A stretch of DNA of 64,000 nucleotides from CAVRCA01 sp963719345 (GCA_963719345.1 CAVRCA010000006.1:1-64000); one strand, 5' to 3'. Numbered from the stretch's first letter, positions 27,829-41,085 are shown. Notes: generated by a model from the sequence alone, not told the origin. Program-made: numbers and translations.

Positions 27829-29601
27829 TTACTTCGTGCCGACGCCGAGCAGCGGCGGCCCGTTCGGGTCAGGCTCGTCCGGCAACGCAGGTGAAACTCT
27901 GTGCGCTGCTGGTATCCCCGCTCCCGTTGTAAACGGCCATCTGCGGGTAAGGGCAAAGCGGGCGGGTGAAGGCGACACCCTGTGCAGGCGTGTCGTTCAC
28001 CGTATTTGGTGGCGATGATCTTTTCCGGCGCGATGCCCCGATCCACCCAGGCGTCCAACGCCTCGACCATGTCATGTTGAGGGTCAAGTGGCGAGCCAGC
28101 CGGCTGATAGGCGCCTCCGAAGTTGTTTGCCCCCGGACCGCCGGCGCAGTGGAACATGCCCGGCACCATGAATAGCCGAGCGAAGCCTTTGTGTCTGCTG
28201 CGCGGCAGTGCCGCTTTCGGGGCTCATCAGCACCTCGGGGGAGAACCGACTTATTCCACCGTCGCTCCCGATGTTTTGCTGACTGGCGACGTCAAAGCCA
28301 TAGCCCGTGAGCCTCGGCCTGCGCCGCGACGATCGCGGTATACAGATCGATGCTGAACTGCGACGGAACGAAAGGATCGGCCCAGCCATGATACATGATG
28401 ATCTTGCCGCCGGCTTTGCGAAACGGCTCGAGGTTCGGGATCGGTGGCGTTGAGGATCTGGGCGGCGGTCTGTCCGGCGAACAGCTTGTTGTTGGTCAAC
28501 GCCACGTCGGTGCCGAAATTGAAGTTGCTGAAGTCATAGTTCGGGTCATCGAAAATGGCGTCGCGGAAGAAGGAGAGCGAACTGCCGCCCGGGAGTGAGC
28601 TGCCGACCAGGACTGACCTCCAGGCGAGCTCGCCGCCGATCGCCACCCCGGGGGCGATCCGCTGCCTGGTGAGCGTGTCTCTCGGTCCCCGGTAGATCTT
28701 CCGGATCGCCTTTGCCTCGGCGGAACTCAAGCAGGTCGCCGGGATCCTGCCCGGACGTGCACTGCAAAGCAGCCGGATTGAAATGGCAATCTCGGGGATC
28801 AGTCAGAAACTTGTCAGTGGGAAAGCCCGCCATCCTCTCCCGCGCAATGGGCAAGCACCCCATTCGTGGTGAGGTCCAGCTTGCTCTGCGGCAGATCGGT
28901 TCCCACCGGCGGTCGAGGCTAGTCCAACCCACGCCTCGAGCAGCATCTGGCCGGTCCAGTATACGCCGGGTCGCCCCCGATGATGCCGTCGTAATCGTCA
29001 GGAAACCGCTGCGCCTCCATCTGAGCGTGGTGGCCTCCCTGCGAGCAGCCGACGAAGTAGGAGTGCTTCGGGTTCTCGCCGTAATAGGAAGCGGCGATGA
29101 GCTTGCCGGCTACTGTGGTCACGTGCTGGGCCCGGTAGCCAAAGTCGACGACCGCCTCGGGATTTCCAGAGCGTCCGCTGCTTCCGGTGTGCCCGTTGTC
29201 GTTCGCCATGCTGGCATAGTTCCGGTTCAGCGCATCCACCATGGCGCTGTAGTTGATGGAGCCCGCCAACCGCCAGAGCCCTCTCCGCGGAACTTGCTGT
29301 TCCAGCTCGTCGAGGAAGGCAGCCACACCTCGAAATTGATAGTTGACTGAGGAACCGGCGAGGCGACCGCTATGACGCGGCAAAACGGCCCCGACACAGA
29401 GGTATCTGACGAAAGCCCCGGCGGCACGAAGCCGGCATCCACGGGCGTCGCCGACGTGATTGTCACACCCGGAACCGCAAGCCCCTGCAGGGCCCCGCAA
29501 TCATTCGCGAGGCCGGTGCCCGAGCCAAGGATGGTGCCTAGCAGCAGCGTCGAGGTGAAGCCCATCGTCAGCCTCAGAGTGCGGCAGTGCGTCGAGGCCA
29601 T
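27829..29601 (-). CDS. Secreted tannase/feruloyl esterase family hydrolase (several frameshifts)
   Basis: A signal peptide (LRLTMGFTSTLLLGTILGSG) is followed by the family hallmarks: GxSxG nucleophile in YFVGCSQGGHHAQMEA, DDYDGIIGGDPA, and near the C-terminus MVPGMFHCAGGPG. The Cys next to the Ser and the Cys after the His form the CS-D-HC disulfide motif of this family. It would hydrolyse phenolic esters (gallate or ferulate) outside the cytoplasm. Slips near 29,310, 28,940, 28,820, 28,715, 28,440, 28,330, 28,150, 28,010 and 27,880 divide it. The restored end is LLGVGTK before TAA 27,829. Given intact motifs I treat it as a gene with sequence errors, though real decay in a mobile region is possible. 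Confidence 0.75.
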
Positions 29602-30189
29602 GTCGTCCCCTTCCCAATTTTATGAGTGGCGCGGCAATTGCTGCCGCGTCTCCTTTGTTGCAGCAAACGCTACTGGAGCGCGGCTATGGCAGCAAGGTGC
29701 TTGGCACAGGAAAGCCGAGGCGTGAAAACGCGTATTGGGCCGGGAGCCTGCTGCATCGCCATGGGCAAGCTCGGCGGCATGCGGGCCAGCTCCGCACTGT
29801 TCGTCGCAGCAAACGGCGTGTCGGCCGCTGCGGGCTTAGCACCTGCCACCGGGGGCAACCTCATACCTTCCATGCCGGCTCACTGATCGAGGCGCTGTCT
29901 GCGTGCCTTCCGCACGCAAGAAGCGCCTCCGAGCCGGAAGGCTCAACTACGAGGCGCTACTCCACTCCTGTTGCCTTGCCTACCCCGAGGGTGCCGTCGG
30001 CCGCAGAGGCGGAATGGCGCCCTAACTCACGTGGACCCTGAGCGGCCCAGATCGGCCACTCGCAGGATTTCTGAAACTGGGCGCATCGCCGTATGTTCCG
30101 CGCGAGCTGGCCGAGTTGCCTGCCCGAGGTCCAGGCCGTGCAGGCGCCTGCACTGGCCTTCTACAAAGCTGACGAGTCAAATTGTTGGC
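29602..30189. other. Region without a recognisable gene
   Basis: Open frames on the plus strand here have poor coding character and no family signal. The part next to 30,190 lies just downstream of the replication gene. No tRNA, terminator with a T-run, or iteron array was recognised. Confidence 0.4.
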
Positions 30190-31240
30190 CTACTCTGGCG
30201 GGGGAACAGCGTCGTGCGAGAAGGCGTGCGCCACTGCCGCCGGCCATTCAGTCCAGATGGCATTGACGATCCAAAACTGCGGGATGGCCGAGTTGATGGC
30301 TTGCTTCAGCGCTTTCCTCAGCGTGGGACTTTCGATGCGGTCGAGAGCGGAGCGTAATCCCCGGTAGGCGCAGGAGTCGTGGAAGAAGGGGCGATGCATC
30401 GGCGGGACCCCAGCCAGACCGAGGCCAGCCAGCGCGGCAGGGACGTCGAGGCATTTGAGTGTGCTGAAAGACGTTGGACAGGGCGGGCAAATCCCGGACG
30501 CGCAGCTTGTTGTTCTTGAAGACCCGCTCGATGCGCGTCAGCTCCAGATTGGGAACCCCCAGTTCCGCCCCTTTGTCATAAATTCGGACCAGCGCCCTTC
30601 CCTTGGCTGCGTTCCTGTTTCCTAAGTACAGGGTTTGTAGCTTGCCTTCTTTCATGATGGGATTCCGATAGATCCCTTTGCTTAGCTCCCATACGTAATC
30701 GTCCGGCCGTATCCCATAGACGTCCAGGGCGACGTCGAGGCGCGTCACGGGGGCGTCCGCCAGGAGGTTGTCAAACTTGCTGGTGTGCAGCATGACCGCC
30801 GAGAGGGTGCCGAACAGGTGACTGGAACCAGCAGCACTCCACTTTGGCCGGGTTCCACTCAAGGCGGAGAAAACCGCCCTTTCCGTTCCTGGGGTCGCAT
30901 TGAAGGAGCGCGAATTCCTTGGACCACTCGCCGTTGATGTCGCCCGCCGGATTGGGTGCATGGATGCGGAGGGCCGAATTATAGCGGCCCCCCTGCACAG
31001 GAAGGCGACCATGCTTGGCAAAGGGGTAGAACTCCAACTTCGAGAAGTCGAACATCATTTGGCGAATTGCATCCTTGTGGGATGACCATCATCCTTCTCT
31101 GTATCGGGAGTGATGGTGATCTTATCGATGATCGGCTTGGGGGGCTTGTTAGAGAACGCGATGCTGTTGCATTTCTGCGTCGGGACAAGCTGCGGCACGA
31201 CCGTACCCATACTTGGCTTCGGTGTCCATAAATTTCTCAT
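30190..31240 (-). CDS. Replication initiation protein of rolling-circle (Rep_trans-like) type (frameshifts)
   Basis: The restored protein is about 345-350 residues. It starts MRNLWTPKPSMGTVVPQLVP, and KPIIDKITITPD leads through a slip at ~31,090 (one C lost from CCCC) to HKDAIRQMMFDFSKLEFYPF. After a slip near 30,825 comes the family core: TRLDVALDVYG, then ALVRIYDKGAELG and NLELTRIERVFKNNKLRVRD. A last slip near 30,470 leads to an end at HAFSHDAVPPPE. The RLDxAxD and R-YDK-E pattern is that of Rep_trans initiators of small plasmids and filamentous phages, which nick one strand at the origin. It indicates an integrated plasmid or phage. Two related HTH genes lie upstream on the same strand. 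Confidence 0.65.
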
Positions 31241-31360
31241 CGAAAGCGGGTTAGAGGAGCGTGCGGCTGCGGGATTGCCGGGCCGGCTTACAAACCGATC
31301 TCCTCGTATCCCCGAGCCACACGCAGGCGGTTAGGCGAGGGCACCTATTTTGTTGCCTGT

Positions 31361-31654
31361 TCACGCAAAGCGCGGACTGCGCTCGCAACTCTCAGCCCAC
31401 ACCAGCAACAGGTCGATGTTGTACCAGGACCGATTGCCCCAACGGCGAAATCCGGGGCCGCCGTCCGTCCCGCCAATTTGGCCAGGAGACTGACACTGGT
31501 CGGATACCCACGAGAGTTGAGATAGTTCGCGGCCTCTGCGCGGGTTAGCCAGATTTGTCCCGTCTAAGAGGAATGGGACCTTCAGGCGCGCTCTCCTGCT
31601 CGCCCGACCGCTTCGTTCTTCATGTTCGACCGTTTGTCTTGCCCAGCCGAGCAC
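31361..31654 (-). CDS. Helix-turn-helix protein 1, upstream of the Rep gene (two compensating frameshifts)
   Basis: The restored middle reads WLTRAEAANYLNSRGYPTSV followed by SLLAKLAGR, an excisionase/AlpA-like winged helix-turn-helix; the end is RRWGNRSWYNIDLLLVWAES. The frame needs one slip near 31,550 and one near 31,450. It is clearly paralogous to the protein at 33,114-33,545 (LTRAQAADYLRYLGYP, ARLAKLAGS). Such small proteins beside plasmid or phage Rep genes often control replication or excision. The start is uncertain; I use the ATG at 31,654. An overlapping frame (31,582-32,025) is less convincing. Confidence 0.55.
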   Translation of the reverse strand: MLGWARQTVEHEERSGRASRRARLKVPFLLDGTNLANPRRGRELSQLSWVSDQCQSPGQIGGTDGGPGFRRWGNRSWYNIDLLLVWAESCERSPRFA

Positions 31655-32054
31655 GAGTGCGCATTTTCCGGAGTGGGTGGCGTGGCTTGCTCAGGGTTAT
31701 TTGCCGGCCCCTTCGCGGCTCTCCCGGATTTCCTCACCCAAACTTTCGTCCCGCGGCTGACGATGCCCGTCCTGCGACCTTCGCGATTGGATACTTGCCA
31801 TTGCAACATCTTCCTACCAATCGAGCGGATTTGCTCGGGTGTGAGACGATATGCATCGATCTGCTTCCTGGGGAGATGCCTGGCGCTGGCCCGGTATAAG
31901 CTTAAGTCAGCGCTTAGGGGTTGGGGGAGACAATGTCGGCGCCACAGCGGACGGATCCTCTGCCGAACATCGATCGGCTGCAAAATAGCAGCAAGCCACC
32001 CTGTTTGAGGGCCGCGTTGTGGCACGCCCCCCTTCTGTGTCGACGACCTCGCTT

Positions 32055-32165
32055 GTCCAGCGAAGGCGCAGGAGGTCCCCTAAGGGACACGCAAGGGAGC
32101 TAGAGGACATAGAAGGATAACGAGGGCCCAAAAGCTGGCAACACCCCAACAGGCACTCAAGCGCA
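32055..32165. repeat. Diverged direct repeat, copy B
   Basis: Matches 32,979-33,085 (copy A) in the same orientation over ~100 bases; the best part is CATAGAAGGA-AA-GAGG followed by CAAAAGC, with GTCCA and AAGGCG further upstream. On the minus strand both copies keep a hydrophobic reading WxLxxLLC, in A free of stops. The copies flank the IS5-like remnant. Confidence 0.55.
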
Positions 32166-32239
32166 TGAAACCAATCTAGACGCCAACCTGGACGCTGCTG
32201 CTCTGGCGGGAAGAGCCGAGCTGAAACTTGCCAACGTCA

Positions 32240-32745
32240 GCTATAAGGATGCTGACGGCTCAGCCCGCCGATGATGGTGTCTCTAGAGGCAAGCCCGACG
32301 CTCGCGATCATCGACAGCCCTGAGCGTCCGGACCTCCTGACGAAAGGACGCTCGATCGATCCGCCGGGCTACGACGCCGGCAAGACGATCAAGGGCACGA
32401 AGCGGCATGTCCTGGTCGATGCGCAGGGCCTGCTGATGCAGGCGGATCACTCAAGCCGCCGACCTGCAGGATCGCGAAGGCGGCGTGTTGCTGATGGCAT
32501 CGCTGTTCGGCCTGTTCCGTTCCTACTGACGCTTTACGCCGACAGCGGATACCAGGACGCGAAGTTCCGCGACGGGCTGGCCGCGGTTTACCCCAGGGTC
32601 AATCTGGAGCTCGTTAAACGCGGCGAGTTGCACCGGTTCATGGTTCCGCCGAAATGCCTCAACCGCTGCGCGTTTGCCTTCCTACGCTGGGCCTCTGTTC
32701 GCCTCATGCTGCGAAAGCCTATCAGAATGCACTATGAACCCCGGA
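32240..32745 (+). pseudogene. IS5-family transposase remnant
   Basis: Recognisable pieces of an IS5/IS427-type DDE transposase occur in order: PTLAIIDSPE, GRSIDPPGYDAGKTIKGTKR, HVLVDAQGLLMQA, LYADSGYQDAKF, VNLELVKRGEL and FAFLRWASVRLMLRK. The N-terminal third is missing, a slip interrupts the middle near 32,455, and the segment with the catalytic Glu (normally VERTFAWLNR) has been deleted between VPPKCLNRC and FAFLRW. It cannot be active. I found no inverted-repeat ends or target duplication. It lies between two diverged direct repeats. Confidence 0.85.
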
Positions 32746-32978
32746 ATGAGTCTAAGGGTGCTAGGCCGCCACGATCGACTTCGTTTGACCAGCAACGGCA
32801 CCGGAATGCGCCAAGTGACGCGACAAGGACGTGAACGGACAAGGGAGACATCGAGAGCACCATCGGGCACGCAGACCATGCTTCACGGCCCCTGCACAAG
32901 GCGTGCGACGGTCGATTGCGAGCGACCTTGGCGGGCGGCAAGCTCTCCTTGAGAACGGGTCTTTCATCGACATGGTTC

Positions 32979-33085
32979 GTCCAAGAAAGGCGGAGAGGCG
33001 TTTGCCAAGGAACACGTAGGAAAGCGAGGAGCATAGAAGGACAATGAGGAACCACAAAAGCCGTCGAGAGCACTCAGTTGCACCG
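32979..33085. repeat. Diverged direct repeat, copy A
   Basis: Partner of 32,055-32,165. On the minus strand it encodes RRLLWFLIVLLCSSLSYVFL in an open frame starting at 33,093, a possible small membrane peptide that directly follows helix-turn-helix gene 2. The segment 32,746-32,978 holds nothing else recognisable. Confidence 0.55.
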
Positions 33086-33113
33086 AACGGCAATCAACGG
33101 TGCCCGGTCGGAA

Positions 33114-33545
33114 CTACATAGCAGGCTTTCCTGCCCGCGGGTCGCGTTCGCGGCCCTTAGCCCATTTCAGCAGGACACTTCGGTCGTAAAGCGTCCGCCC
33201 TCCCCAGACGACATAATCGGGCCCCTCTCCCGACCCAGCCAACTTCGCCAGCCGGGCGGCTGTTATGGGGTAGCCGAGATAGCGGAGATAATCCGCCGCC
33301 TGCGCTCGGGTCAGCCTAACCGGCTGCTCGCCTCCAGGAGCACCCTGCTCGGTTTGGGCTGGGGGCGAAGCTGCTGTGCCTGAGGTCTGAGCAGTGATTG
33401 CCTTGCGCTCACCCTCCGCAATGGGAGCGCTGCCGTGTTCGGCCTCAGGTGGGTTCCCCTTAGGCTGCTGATTTGCTCGAGGCGCCTTCTTAGGAATTTT
33501 TATCAGCAAGGTTGTCTCCGCAGGAGGAACGGTCTCGAGAGCCAC
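33114..33545 (-). CDS. Helix-turn-helix protein 2
   Basis: The 143-residue protein has a Pro/Gln/Glu-rich disordered N-terminal half and a C-terminal winged helix (residues ~75-135): RLTRAQAADYLRYLGYPITA, ARLAKLAGSGEGP and GRTLYDRSVLLKWAKGRE. The LTRAxAAxYL start is typical of MerR/AlpA-like excisionase folds that bind DNA as small control proteins. It is paralogous to the protein at 31,361-31,654 and lies on the same strand as the Rep gene, probably in the same replication or excision module. The frame is intact. Confidence 0.7.
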   Translation of the reverse strand: MALETVPPAETTLLIKIPKKAPRANQQPKGNPPEAEHGSAPIAEGERKAITAQTSGTAASPPAQTEQGAPGGEQPVRLTRAQAADYLRYLGYPITAARLAKLAGSGEGPDYVVWGGRTLYDRSVLLKWAKGRERDPRAGKPAM

Positions 33546-33900
33546 GCAAGGCTAGAGAGTATACGCGATGGGCTTCCAAGGCGAGTTATAGCGATCGAGG
33601 GACAACAATTACAACCAGAAACCACGAAGGATCATCGAGGGGGAGAAAAAGTATGGATGAGGGTAGATCTGCTCCCGGTGGGTGAGCTGGTGAGTGCGGC
33701 CGCGCTCCGGCAGTTCGGGAAGCGTGGCGCCTTACGTACGGGACCTCTCCGGCATCTGACAGGCCGCAAAGCTGGCAGTCACTTCAGGAGAGGAAGGCGA
33801 CATCGCCCCCGCCGGGGCAGGTGTAAAGCGGTCGCACCGATGGACCAGTCCTCGACTTTCTTGCTGACGCCCCGAAAAGGCCTTGTATTTATCCGGGTCG
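33546..33900. other. Region without a confident gene
   Basis: An open frame on the minus strand (33,732-33,962) begins near MSFIDPDKYKAFSG but soon loses coding character; nothing else is recognisable. AT content is higher than in the flanks around 33,590-33,650, which could be origin DNA or a promoter for helix-turn-helix gene 2. Confidence 0.35.
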
Positions 33901-34095
33901 ATGAATGACATCGGCCAGCATCCGGGACCAAACACGGGGTCTACCGGTTCCGCCCAGGGCACGGAACTGCACTCGGGATGCGCGCCGGTCGGGGAGAACG
34001 ATCCCCTTTCCGTGTTGGTGAAGCTTCTTGCCCGACAGGCTGCCCGTCGGACATTCGAGGCGGCCAGGGAGCGCCTTCGAGACGCGCCAAGTTAG
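33901..34095 (+). CDS. Small helical protein of unknown function
   Basis: The 64-residue product has a polar N-terminus and a helix-forming C-terminal part, NDPLSVLVKLLARQAARRTF. Short proteins with a similar LARQAAR core are common next to resolvase genes in alphaproteobacteria, from memory of the family pattern. The ATG at 33,901 follows a GGG site weakly resembling a ribosome site. It precedes the esterase gene by 81 bases on the same strand. Confidence 0.45.
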   Translation: MNDIGQHPGPNTGSTGSAQGTELHSGCAPVGENDPLSVLVKLLARQAARRTFEAARERLRDAPS

Positions 34096-34176
34096 GCGGT
34101 GGGCGTGTTTCGTCCACCGCCTTGCGCCGGATCCGTCGCGATTGCGCTTTCCCGCAGCGCTATCGAACTTTCTGCA

Positions 34177-35095
34177 ATGGCAAGCCTGCGCGTCCACCTT
34201 CTAACCCGGCTTCTGCGCTGGCGGTTCAAGAAGCGGATCAAGGATCCGGTCGATATCGGCGCGATCCGCGCCGCCTTGAACCGCCCATATACAGGACGCA
34301 TCCCCCGCGATATGCGGATCGCGCAGGGTGAAGGTGCCGTCCCGGGCGAATGGGTTATCTCGACCCACGCCGCGCCGGATGCACCGGTGATGCTCTTTCT
34401 CCATGGCGGCGGCTTCTTCGCCTGCTCGCCTGCTTCGCACCGGTCGGTCACGATGGCGCTGGCACGATCGGTACGCTGCGGCTGTTCGTGCCCGACTACC
34501 GGCTTGCACCCGAGCACCGGTTCCCCGCAGCGGTTGACGACGCGGTCGCCTGCTGCGACTGGATCGCAGCCAGCACCGGGCGGCCAATCTCCGCAGTGGC
34601 CGGCAACTCAGCTGGCGGCGGCCTCGCGCTATCGACGCTTCTGCGGCTGCGCGACAGCGGGCGCCCGCTGCCCGCGGCGGGGGTGGTGTTCTCGCCAGTG
34701 ACCGATCTTGCCGCCACCGGGGCCTCGATAGTCGAGAACAACAGGCGAGACGCCCTGTTCTTCGGCGCCGACGTGGCGCGGCTGGCGGAGGTCTATCTTC
34801 CCAATGGAGGGGGACTCGCTCGATCCGCTTGCATCCCCGCTCTACGCTGACCTCGCCGGGCTGCCGCCGCTGCTGCTGCACGTCGGCGCCGACGAGGTGC
34901 TGCGGGACGAACTCGGTCCGGTTAGCCGCCAGGGCGCAGGCGGCGGGCGTCCACGTGACGCTCCGGATCTGGCCGGTCGTCCCACACGCATGGCAACTCA
35001 TGGCGAGGCTGCTGCCCGAAGGACGACAATCTTTGCAAGAGGCGGGGCTATTCGTATCGCAGGCAATCGCGGCGTCCTGCACGGCAAAGGCCTGA
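34177..35095 (+). CDS. HSL-family (family IV) alpha/beta hydrolase, esterase (frameshifts)
   Basis: The restored ~305-residue protein carries the oxyanion motif FLHGGGFFACS, the nucleophile motif VAGNSAGGGLALST (GxSxG), the acid in HVGADEVLRD and the His in VVPHAWQLMA. These are the full catalytic triad of hormone-sensitive-lipase-like esterases, which hydrolyse short-chain esters and lactones in the cytoplasm. Slips near 34,470, 34,805 and 34,920 break it. The start ATG at 34,177 gives a normal N-terminal cap. It lies within the mobile region as likely cargo. Confidence 0.82.
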
Positions 35096-35319
35096 GCCTA
35101 CCGGTCGTCATCTCGGGCGGCCTAGGCTGCTGAACGTCACTGTGATTCGGGCACCCTTCATAGGCCGCACAGGAGCGGCGCCGGCTTTTTATCGTTTTCT
35201 TTTTTCATTAACCGTATTCGTGTCTGCCGGTGTCCCCGCGCTTTTGCGGCAAAGGCTGATGCATGGGACGGCTCGGTGGGCTACGCTGTATCAAGGTGGA
35301 ACTCGAGCTGAGAAACGCT

Positions 35320-36952
35320 ATGCCGATGCGCGCCGTGATCTACGCGCGCTACAGCAGCGAGAACCAGCGCGAGGCGTCGATCGAGGATCAGCGCGAGATC
35401 TGCCGCCGCTACATCGAGCGGCAGGGCTGGACGCTGAGCGACAGCTACGAGGATCCGCGCGTCAGCGGCCCAGCCGCTTCCGGCCGGCCTTGCGCGATTG
35501 ATGACGGATGCGGAGGGCAGCAGGTTCGATTTCGTGGTCTGCGAGGCGATCGACCGGCTGGGCCGCAAGCTCGCCGACGTCGCCGACCTGTTCGACCGGC
35601 TTACCTTCCGGCAGATGCAGGTGTTCACGCGACCAGCATCGGCCTGCTGACCCAGATGCATGTCGGCATCATGGGCACGATGGCGCAGATGACGTTTCGG
35701 ACCTGCGGGAGAAGACCCGCCGCGGTCAGCTCGGCCGTGCCCGCGCCGGCCGCATCCCCGGCGGCCTTGCCTACGGCTACGAGGTGGTGCCTCCGCCACC
35801 CGGCGCCAGGAGGCGGGCGAGCGCGCGATCAAGTCCCGCAGGAGGCGGAGATCGTCCGCCGGATCTTCCGCGAGTTCGCGGCCGGCAAGTCGCCACGCCA
35901 CATCGCGCACGACCTCAACGCCGAGCAGATCCCGGGCCCGGATGGCCGCCCCTGGGGCGACACCACCATTCGCGGCCAGCCCGACCGCGGCACCGGCCTG
36001 CTGAACAACACGCTCTATATCGGCCGGCTGTCCTGGAACCGCTGCAGCTACGTCAAGGACCCGCGCACCGGCAGGCGCATCGCCCGCATCAATGATCGCG
36101 CGCAGTGGGAGGAGGTCGAGGTCCCTCACCTGCGCATCATCGAGCCGGATCTCTGGGATGCGCAGCGCGCGCCAGCAGGCCACGCAGCACCAGATCGGCG
36201 GGGATACAGACGGCAACGCGCTGAACCGTGCGCATCGCCGGGCCTTCCTGCTCAGCGGCCTGTTGGTCTGCGGCTGCTGCGGTGGGGGTTACACGATCAT
36301 GGCGAAGAACCGTTACGGTTGTGCGACGCGCCGCGGCAAGGGCACCTGCGAGAACGCATCGACCATCACCCGCCAGCGAGTCGAGCGCCGTGTCCTGGGT
36401 GGGCTGCGCGAGCGCATGCTGACGCCGGACCTCGTCGAGGAGTTTGTCCGCGCGTTCGAGGAGAGTCGGCCAGCGTGCAGAGCCGCGAGGCACCGGCCGG
36501 CGCGTCCAGCTCGAAGCAAGCTCGGCGACGTGCAGCGGCGACTCGATGGCGTGCTGCGCGCGATCGAGAACGGCGCCTGGAGCGACAGTCTGCAGCGCGG
36601 CTCACTGAACTGGAGCGGTCAAAGCGACGCTCACTGCGGAACTGATCTGCCGCTGACAGCCGGCGCCCGCGGTCCGGCTGCATCCGAACGCCGCGGCGAT
36701 CTACCGCGCCAAGGTCGCTGATCTGGAGACATCGCTGTCCGCGCCGGACATCAAGCTCGAGGCGTCAGAGGCGCTGCGCGCGCTCATTGACCAGGTGACG
36801 CTGATGCCGGATCCGGAAGCGCCGGACGGCCTGCGCGTCGAGCTGCAGGGCGATCTGGCGACGATCCTGCGGCTCGGCGTGCACGGCGGCGACGCGGCTG
36901 CGCAGCAACGAAAAACTCCCCGGAACGTGTGTTCCGGGGAGTCAACTATCGG

Positions 36953-36974
<22 letters not shown>
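35320..36974 (+). CDS. Large serine recombinase whose end overlaps the rRNA terminator and tRNA-fMet (frameshifts)
   Basis: The N-terminal resolvase domain has the nucleophilic Ser in VIYARYSSENQREASIEDQ and EAIDRLGRKLADVADLFDRL. A recombinase domain (GGLAYGYEVVP, AEIVRRIFREFAAGKSPRHI), a zinc ribbon (LLVCGCCGGGYTIMAKNRYG) and a coiled-coil C-terminus follow. Slips lie near 35,480, 35,630, 35,700, 35,800, 36,170, 36,470, 36,590 and 36,650. The restored frame ends LRVELQGDLATILRLGVHGG and continues through the rrn terminator hairpin to a TGA inside the antisense of tRNA-fMet (36,972). Such read-through tails are expected when the element has integrated at the 3' side of that tRNA. Confidence 0.85.
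36910..36942 (-). terminator. Intrinsic terminator of the rRNA operon
   Basis: On the minus strand ACTCCCCGGAAC and GTTCCGGGGAGT form a perfect 12-bp stem with a 4-base loop, followed by TTTTT. It begins 11 bases after the CCA end of tRNA-fMet, so it ends the rRNA transcript. The serine recombinase frame crosses it on the other strand. Confidence 0.9.
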
Positions 36975-37029
<55 letters not shown>

Positions 37030-37061
37030 TGGGTAAGGTGTGTGTGTGGATTGGGTTGGAA

Positions 37062-37180
37062 GACCTGGCGGCGACCGACTTTCCCGCGTCTTGTGATGCA
37101 GTATCATGGGCGCTGGGGTGTTTCACGGCCGAGTTCGGGATGGGATCGGGTGCGTCATACCCCGCCATGGCCACCAGGTC
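37062..37180 (-). rRNA. rrf: 5S ribosomal RNA
   Basis: The ~119-base gene begins GACCTGGTGGCCATGGCGGG and has the conserved CCGATCCCATCCCGAACTCG and the closing GCCGCCAGGTC, which pairs with the start. Ends are good to a few bases. It lies between 23S and tRNA-fMet. Confidence 0.95.
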
Positions 37181-37334
37181 GTCCGAGCCCAGGGAGTGGC
37201 CCCGGGTTGTCAGGCGACGGGTGTGGACCTGGTTGCTCGGTGCGCGGCGCGTGAGGCGCGCGGGTGGTGTGTCGTGGCTGGGTGCGTGGTGTGCTGAGTA
37301 TGCTCGTGTGGATCGATTGCTGTGCATGTGTGGT

Positions 37335-40115
<2,781 letters not shown>

Positions 40116-40718
40116 GCGGGAACCCACCCTCCATCTCCGGTCGGGCAAGTCCCCATCCACCATGCACAGAAGCCATCCACACCAGGCGCGCCCCAGAGAG
40201 GCGCACGCCAGCCAGGAAAACCTCGCGCACGGCAAAGCCATCCAGGTTCCCGCCGCCACGCCCGATCGAGAAGACCTCGAACGCCGCGGACAGAAACCCG
40301 CATCACTCAGCACACATATGTTTGCATGTGTCTTGCACACACACTTTTCGGGTCCACCCGCCCGTCCCGCCGGTTGCTCGCGCAACCCGCGCCGACGCGC
40401 CGGTCAAACCCGTCGCCCCTGAACGCCACCCGTGTCGCGGGACGCAGCTTTCGGGTATTCCCAAAAACCGCCATCCGGTCAGACATGCGACACGGCACGC
40501 CCAGAGACGCACCAGAACCTGATTCACAATTGCCAAAGACCACGACGCCCCAGCCCACAGGCCAGGACGCCCAACGGCGCCGCCCGTCGCCCCCTCGCGG
40601 AGCACGACCAACGCCACCGAATTCCTTCTGTCTTCTCTGCGATGACACGACCCACAAACAGGCACACGCCCACAAACAGGTGGACCCAAGGGAGACGACA
40701 CCCATGGAGCGACACCTA
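40116..40718. other. Spacer between tRNA-Ala and 23S
   Basis: The ~600-base transcribed spacer holds no tRNA or gene. It is rich in C and A on the plus strand. Parts near 40,300-40,340 and 40,520-40,700 would pair with the other side of 23S for RNase III processing, but I could not define the stem. Confidence 0.5.
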
Positions 40719-40791
40719 TGGAGACGACCGGGTTCGAACCGGTGACCCCCTGCTTGCAAAGCAGGTGCTCTCCCAGCTGAGCTACGCCCCC
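40719..40791 (-). tRNA. tRNA-Ala (TGC)
   Basis: The gene starts GGGGGCGTAGCTCAGCTGGG, has anticodon loop TTTGCAA and T-arm GGTT-CGAACCC, and pairs its ends as GGGGGCG with CGTCTCC; CCA is not encoded. It lies between 16S and 23S beside tRNA-Ile, the usual spacer tRNA pair. Confidence 0.95.
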
Positions 40792-40849
40792 AAACACCCG
40801 TTCGTCCTCAGCTGCCAGCCGCTGCCAGCCACCAGAGCAGGCGTAGCAC

Positions 40850-40926
<77 letters not shown>

Positions 40927-40975
40927 TGAAAGCAATTTAGCCCGGAAAGCAAGTCGTCACGTCGCAGCCGTCAGT

Positions 40976-41085
40976 CGACAACGAACTCAATCACAACGAG
41001 CTTGGCACAACGAACTCGGTCACAACGAACCGGCCAAGCGCTTCCGACGACCGGAGACCGACGACCGAAAACCGACGAACTGTCA
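40976..41085. repeat. Short tandem-like repeats in the 16S-tRNA-Ile spacer
   Basis: Four imperfect copies of CACAACGAACTC occur about every 15-16 bases (40,978-41,035), followed by three copies of ACCGACGACCG-like units (41,045-41,085). The rest of the spacer up to 41,230 shows nothing else. Such repeats may form processing stems or vary between operons. Confidence 0.55.

Noticed and set aside
31582..32025. Open frame of 147 codons overlapping helix-turn-helix gene 1
   Set aside because: It overlaps the better-supported HTH gene and its coding character is weak; it may simply be the same region read across a frame error.
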